Shown here: piece after piece, positions 58,640 through 64,000 of the stretch
Numbering within the stretch: position 1 is the stretch's first letter
Layout of the letters: each line of letters starts with the position of its first letter
NCBI GenBank assembly: GCA_951230915.1
Contig: OX579635.1
Coordinates: 48,732,001-48,796,000, forward strand
Length of the DNA: 64,000 bases
Source of the DNA: Antitrichia curtipendula
Lineage: Eukaryota > Streptophyta > Bryopsida > Hypnales > Leucodontaceae
Reading direction: 5' to 3'
Made by a program: the position numbers and the translations under genes
The notes under the pieces: model-generated
Told to the model about the DNA's origin: nothing
The model's database searches: none
The model's input: only the letters and a program-made list of their open reading frames with translations

Positions 58640-58910
58640 TTGTGCTGCATGTTTGCCAGTATGTGAGCTTAGGATCTTGAGTATAAGAGCCTAAGTTCCT
58701 ATATTTTAGGTACCTATGTTATAGGCACCTTCCATGATTATGGATATTTTTATTATAGGTGCCTACATTATAAATGTCTATGTTATAAGCACCTTTCATG
58801 GTTATAGGATACTTATGTTGTAGGTACGTATGTTATAGGCACCTTCAATTGTTCTAGAGTACTTTTTTACACCTAGGCTCAAGACTTGTAGGCTCGCATT
58901 TCTAAACTCA
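58640..58910 (+). repeat. degenerate ~60 bp tandem repeat
   Basis: The phrase TATGTTATAGGCACCTTCCATG with variants recurs about three to four times, separated by GTTATAGGATAC-like linkers. Confidence 0.55.
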
Positions 58911-58927
58911 CATGCTAGCATTGTTGC

Positions 58928-59160
58928 CTTGTGCCGTTGCCACAATCAAAAGAAAATTTTATTTTCTTATTTTCTTATTGATAAAAACTTTGAAATTCTG
59001 TAACTTTTCCACCGTAGGTCCAAACATCACAAAACAAAACCATGCACCTCTCCTTGCCGAGAGCTTTCCGATTATATCAAGAACACGACTAAGGATGCAC
59101 AATATGAGAGATCTCAATGTATCAACAAACAAATAAACAAGCAAACAACCTAACTTAATG
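58928..59160 (+). repeat. second short derivative of the 5.7-7.4 kb module family
   Basis: It begins GTGCCGTTGCCACAATCAAA, contains GTAGGTCCAAACATCACAAA and ends CAACCTAACTTAATGG after an ACAAACAAATAAACAAGC run. Confidence 0.6.
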
Positions 59161-60640
59161 GATGGATGTTGAATATTTAATCCCTTAATAACACACACCA
59201 TTACCACATGGTCAAATATTATTTATGAGCTCTATTTAGCCTTTTAATTTGCATTAAAAGTTCAATCTTACATTTTTATTATATAGAAATATGTATTGTC
59301 TATCAGTGAAAAAATCTATGTTCATTTTATGAAGATTGTAATTGTTGTAATTTATATTTCAAAATAGCGAACTATATTTGGTATATAGCATTGGAACAAC
59401 TTCATTTAATTGAAACATGATACCAATGATACATTAGATGATTTTTAGCCCCTACGGACAGCTGTAAGTTCTTCAGGGTTCCCAACCCTCATAACTACGT
59501 CGTGACAGCTGCTTTTATGTGGCACAGAGACTACTACATCATATAATTAATTTTTTCATTTTTTATTTATTTTTAGAATATTCTCATTATTATCAATTTA
59601 TTTTTATTTTTTTAAATTATGACAACGACATTCTTTAACTGCCGTGGGAATAGCACTGTGAACAGGCCTAAAACGGCCCTCCCAACCCCTGAAATCTCAT
59701 CTAATGAAAATTTCAAGTGTTAATTATAAAATGGTGAAAAGTTTAGAAGTTTATTTGAAGGGAAAATTCCAAAGAGCATCGCCAATCCCTTTAGAGTGGC
59801 TCCAATATAATTATTATCTATGCCTTTGGCACTGTTTCTAGACTTGTGAAATTGAAATGATTTCCAATGGGTCCCTATTCCTCCAACATGTATGAATATG
59901 TAATGTTTTTTCACCATTCAATTTGACAATGGTCATTGGAATACACTTAATATGTTACAAAACTCTAAATCTAAAGTCACTCTTTAAAGCCTTTTTTTAA
60001 AATGCAAAATAATTTTGGTCTCTAGCTAAAAGGCTCTAGAAGTGAAGTACTTGTAGATATTCAACAACAAAACATTCACATAGAGTGCACTTGACCATTG
60101 GTACTTAAAATAAAATCACATAGCATAGCTTATAATCTCCATTGAAATGATAAAGCTATTTGCTTGTGCATCCATGAATAATTAAATCATATGAATGAGA
60201 CACCTAATGATTCATCCAAATATTTAAAAATTAATATATTTTGAACTCATTGGAGGCAATTTTGGAAACTTTATCCACTCACAACAAAAAATCCATCTAT
60301 AAATGATATATTCTGATATTTTTGAATCTTCATTTGCCAAAAAAATTCCTCAAATATAGTAGAATGCTGTTACTGGGGCCATTCTCAAAGGAATTAAGGA
60401 TGATGAAGTCACAAGATTATATTTGAATGAATGAAACCAAGACGATTTGGGATGAAAGAAGGTAAGATTTTGCATGGATGAATGAGGATATGAGAATTAA
60501 GTTGGATGAATGAATCTGGCTAAATGGGGACATGAGGGTTCATTTGATTGAACGAAGTACTCCGTACTAAAAGTATTTGGATGAATAAAGATGAGAGTAA
60601 GTTCGGATGAATAGGGACGTGAGTGACGGCGGGAATTAAG
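59161..60640. other. AT-rich intergenic DNA between dioxygenase and RPA1
   Basis: No gene. A MITE lies at 59432-59706. From 60420 to 60620 GGATGAAT and GGGACATGAG-like phrases repeat irregularly at the distal edge of the RPA1 promoter. Confidence 0.45.
59432..59706. mobile_element. MITE related to the 45.8 kb element, 275 bp
   Basis: The left end CATTAGATGATTTTTAGCCC and the complement of the right end CATTAGATGAGATTTCAGGG are inverted repeats. As in the 45.8 kb copy, GC-rich shoulders with a GTGGCAC-type motif flank an A/T-only core. No target duplication was resolved. Confidence 0.65.
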
Positions 60641-60712
60641 TAAGTACTCAAATTAGTAAGTGAGAAAGTTTTTCATCCCAGTCGGTCGGTGGCGTAAAGC
60701 GGCGGGAAAACC
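60626..60712 (+). promoter_or_regulatory. E2F-type sites in the RPA1 promoter
   Basis: GCGGGAAA at 60702-60709 exactly matches the E2F/DP consensus (TTTSSCGC, complement), about 340 bp upstream of the RPA1 ATG. A one-mismatch relative, GCGGGAAT, lies at 60629-60636. E2F control of RPA genes in S phase is established in plants and animals, so the placement fits; binding is inferred. Confidence 0.6.
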
Positions 60713-61048
60713 ACCCAGGCGAACCGCGACAAGGGGCATAGGTTGTTGCGGCGTTGTTGCAGAAGTTAAGCTTGCTTGGTTCGCACTTCCGGAAGCCTCC
60801 TGCTGAAGCTATTCAAGCACGCAGAGTCCATTCGGTTTGCCTTGGCTCGCTCGTCCCCGTGCGGCTCTCTATGGGGTTTGATCGTGTCCATGACGTTGCT
60901 CCCTAGACATTGCTCTGTTTTCTTCCAGTGTTTTCATTTTGAATGCGCCATGTGTAAAACCCCTCTTGGCCTTTGGTCCCCTCCGCGTTCCTGAATTAGG
61001 GTAGGCAGGCATTGGGAGATAGAGAGACTTCGCCCGCAGCAGCCAGCC

Positions 61049-64000
61049 ATGGCGCTCATGCTCACGTCCAACGCCATCTTGGCGCTCAACAATGGCGATA
61101 TCGAGCTTCGCCCCGTGCTCCAGGTTTGTTGAGTCTCCAAGAACGCATTTCGTGGTTTTGAAGGGAAACGTTGGACGCGAGAGTTCGTGTGCGCTGTTTT
61201 TGGTCGCGGTCCTTCCACAGGGAATTGGTAACCAATTTTTGGATTGGCCGAGACGAAATGCATAGAGAGAAGTGGATTGTGCCGATTAGGGATCTGCATG
61301 TGGGCAGTGTTTTGAGGTGTAAATGGAGGAAGAAGCTTTTGTGTTGGAAGTGGAGTTGTATGTACGTTTGTTGTCCTCACTGGAGGATGTTTCCTGCAGA
61401 TTGTCGACATACGTCAGATAGGGAATGCACAGACCACGGCGGAGCGGTTCCGGCTTGTGCTTTCAGACGGTGTAAATTTACAGCAAGCTATGTTGGCGAC
61501 ACAACTAAATGAGAAAGTGAAGAACAATCTGGCAGTGAAGGGCTCGATTGTGCAATTACTCGAGTACATATGCAACACTGTTCAGAACAGGAAGTAAGCA
61601 TTACTTAAGAAAATGAAAGTGGATGGTGATGGTTGGAATGCAGTAGGTAGAATTGGAGTTTTCGGCTTTTTTTGTCTTCATCTTATCGTTGTTGATCTGC
61701 ATTCTCTCTAGTGTTTGGGAGTATCGATTTGTTTTAGCGAGTTGTTTGTCGTTTTGGAAGTGGCTAGCTTGTGTCGTTTATAGCGTAACTGTGAAGTATC
61801 TATTTTTCTTAACGCCACCAGGTGCTGAAGAGGTCTTGAACTCTGACTGATTTCTAATAGGTTCATTTTTTCAATATATCTCAGGATTATTATAGTATTG
61901 AACATGGAAGTTGTGGAGTCGAAGGCCGAAATTATTGGTGATCCAAAGCACCTAAATGCAGGTGGAGACCAACAAGCAGCTCTTCCTAATCCTGGCCTTG
62001 GTCCCGGTCCTGGGGGTGTTCAGCAGCAGCAACTACCGGCACGTGTTTCCGCTCCATCTGTGGCGGATGCCGCGACAAGCGGCAATGGATTCAGGTCCGC
62101 TGGAAGTGGTTTAGGTCAGACCCTGGGGACAGGGATGGACAATGGTGCAGGAGGGTTTAATATGGGCCAGGCACCTTCGGGAGGCTACAATCCATATGCC
62201 TCGGCTGGCGTAGGAGTGAAACCTGAGCCTGGTGTATCCAAAAGCGCTACTGGGAATGGAGCAGGAGTGGGCTATGGTCAGCAAGGTCAGCAGCAGAACA
62301 CTTTTGGGCGACCCATGGCGGCCTACCAGCCTGCCCCCGTTTACGGTAATCGAGGGCCAATTGTGAAGAATGAAGCACCTGCCAGAATTATTCCGATTGC
62401 TGCTTTGAATCCTTACCAAGGTCGTTGGACTATCAAAGCCCGGATTACAGCTAAGTCAGACGTTCGGCGGTTTCATAACGCAAAAGGAGAAGGTAAAGTT
62501 TGCTCCTTCGATTTGCTGGATGCAGATGGTGGAGAGATTCGAGCAACGTGCTTTAATAACGTTGTGGAACAATTTTACGACCGAGTTGAAGTTGGTAAGG
62601 TATACTTGATCAGTAAAGGCTCTTTGAAGGCGGCACAGAAGACGTATAACCATCTGAAGAACGACTGGGAGATATTTCTGGAATCACAGACGACAATTGA
62701 ACCGTGTTATGATGAGGATTCATCGATTCCCAAGCAAGTATTTGACTTCAAGCCAATTTCTGATGTTGAAACTCTGGAAAACAACGCTATGATAGATATT
62801 GTTGGAGTGGTCGTGTCTATCAATCCAACCAACACTATATTGCGCAAGAATGGCATTGAGACACAGAAAAGGAGTCTTCAAATGAAGGATTGGTCTGGCA
62901 AAAGTGTGGAGCTTACAATGTGGGGTGCTTACTGTAACAAGGAAGGGCAAGAGTTACAAGACCTATGTGATTCAGGGGCGTATCCTGTGTTGGCAGTGAA
63001 ATCAGGTCGAGTCAGTGACTTCAGCGGCAAGTCTGTGGGCACTATCTCTTCTACGCAATTGGTCATCCACCCTGATCATCCAGAAGCACATAAAGTGCGG
63101 GAATGGTTTGATCGGGGCGGTAAGAACTCAGCAGCCGTCTCTATATCCAGAGAAGGTGGAGGTGGAGGGCGGCTTGATCAGCGCAAAACTGTTGCTGCTA
63201 TCAAGGATGAAGGACTGGGTCGAGGCGACAAGCCTGACTGGATAACAGTAAGAGCCACCGTCTTTTATATTAAACCAGAGAACTTTTGCTATCCAGCCTG
63301 TCCTCTCGAGGTGAATGGTAAGCAGTGCATGAAGAAAGTGATAAATAATGGAGACGGCACATGGCGTTGTGACAGATGTGATCGTTCTGTACCCGATTGC
63401 GACTACAGGTCAGCTGAGCACCTTGCTTCACAGTTTTATTAACTGGATATTCTAATCGATTTCATTGTAAGGAAGGTCACAAAAGGAACCCGACACTTAT
63501 CATCCTTAGACGTCTGAGGTACATGCCCTTTATCTCTTTCCAATTTGTAGTTAGCTGGTTCAAGATGCTTCACCTCTTCGATTCTAACTCGGTTTGAGTA
63601 TTTTATGCAGGTATCTGCTCAACATCCAAGTTATGGATCATACCGGCCCAACATGGATTACAGTTTTCCAGGAGGGTGGAGAGGAACTGATGCAGAATAA
63701 AGCGCAGGATCTGTTTACGTGGAGTCAAGATGAACCACAAAAATTTAGCGAAGCTATACAGAAGCTTACTTTCACAAAGCACGTGATCAAGTTAAAGGTT
63801 AAAGAAGAAACATACAATGATGAGCAAAGAGTCAAGTCTACGTTGGTCAAAGTAGACCGTATCGATTGGGTTGCAGAGAGTAAGTTAATGCTAGGCTGGA
63901 TCAAAAACCTGAATTTAGGAGGCCCAGAAAATGGCGCAGTTATGGGTGCTGCTGGTGTTTACCCAAGTGCGACACCAGCATATAGTGCGTCAGTCTATAC
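61049..64000 (+). CDS. RPA1: replication protein A 70-kDa DNA-binding subunit (RPA1), 3' end beyond the window
   Basis: Exons: 61049-61123, 61400-61593, 61885-63408, 63611 to beyond 64000; junctions GT-AG and in phase, about 727 residues within the window. The start is MALMLTSNAILALNNGDIEL. The N-terminal protein-interaction OB fold (DBD-F) spans ~1-100 (TTAERFRLVLSDGV, RKIIIVLNMEVVE). A long Gly/Gln/Ala linker follows (~105-255). DBD-A begins at ~258 with IIPIAALNPYQGRWTIKARI, then DBD-B (IVGVVVSINPT..). DBD-C has the zinc ribbon Cys562-x8-Cys571-x13-Cys585-x2-Cys588 and, after the last junction, YLLNIQVMDHTGPTWITVFQ. RPA1 is the main ssDNA-binding subunit of the RPA trimer in replication, repair and recombination. 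The frame continues past DBD-C into a Gly/Ala/Ser stretch, so a C-terminal extension as in plant RPA1C/E types is possible. Its promoter carries an E2F-type site. Confidence 0.96.

Noticed and set aside
61171..61512. 113-codon plus-strand ORF between RPA1 exons 1 and 2
   Set aside because: It runs through intron 1 and exon 2 in the wrong frame for RPA1.

Overview
This is a stretch of plant nuclear DNA, and the gene content suggests an early-diverging land plant such as a moss (inference; the species is not identified). Four complete or near-complete intron-containing genes have clear plant relatives. They sit in very AT-rich DNA full of small DNA transposons and decayed transposase genes. One single-exon ORF and several transposon-borne ORFs look like families I associate with moss genomes; I recall this and could not check it.

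Layout. 0.6-1.9 kb: broken DUF7869-like ORF. 1.9-8.4 kb: gene-free, including a 5.7-7.4 kb array of three ~550 bp modules. 8.5-10.3 kb: a Stowaway-like element, then a three-exon gene (minus) for a 105-residue coiled-coil protein with a second Stowaway-like element in its intron. 10.5-20 kb: gene-poor, with a decayed PIF/Harbinger element (MYB-like ORF plus transposase). 21.2-24.9 kb: a nine-exon SGF29 gene (minus) including a 14-nt microexon. 25.3-26.1 kb: a long pyrimidine tract. 26.8-27.2 kb: a small element holding a perfect 81-bp inverted repeat. 28-40.9 kb: AT-rich DNA with a CACTA element (3-bp target duplication), a decayed transposon-like multi-exon ORF, TTAA-bounded elements and a ~105 bp tandem array. 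41.7-42.7 kb: an ORF of unknown function followed by a 64-bp minisatellite. 44.9-46.3 kb: a 1.4 kb fold-back element. 47.8-49.1 kb: a second Harbinger-type transposase pseudogene. 50.8-64 kb: the gene-dense end, with a small predicted ER-type membrane protein (plus), an eight-exon DUF2358 gene (minus), a four-exon 2-oxoglutarate dioxygenase gene (minus) and the 5' part of RPA1 (plus), which runs off the window.

The host genes form no pathway: SGF29 acts in chromatin (SAGA, H3K4me3 reading), RPA1 in DNA replication and repair, the dioxygenase in small-molecule metabolism, and the others are uncharacterised. All exon structures were built by eye from splice signals, reading frame and remembered family conservation, with no transcript evidence. 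I did not find a convincing new multi-gene system. The most unusual items are the perfect 81-bp palindrome, the conserved-frame microexon, the in-frame copy of a first exon inside its own gene's intron, and the TTAA-bounded element family.
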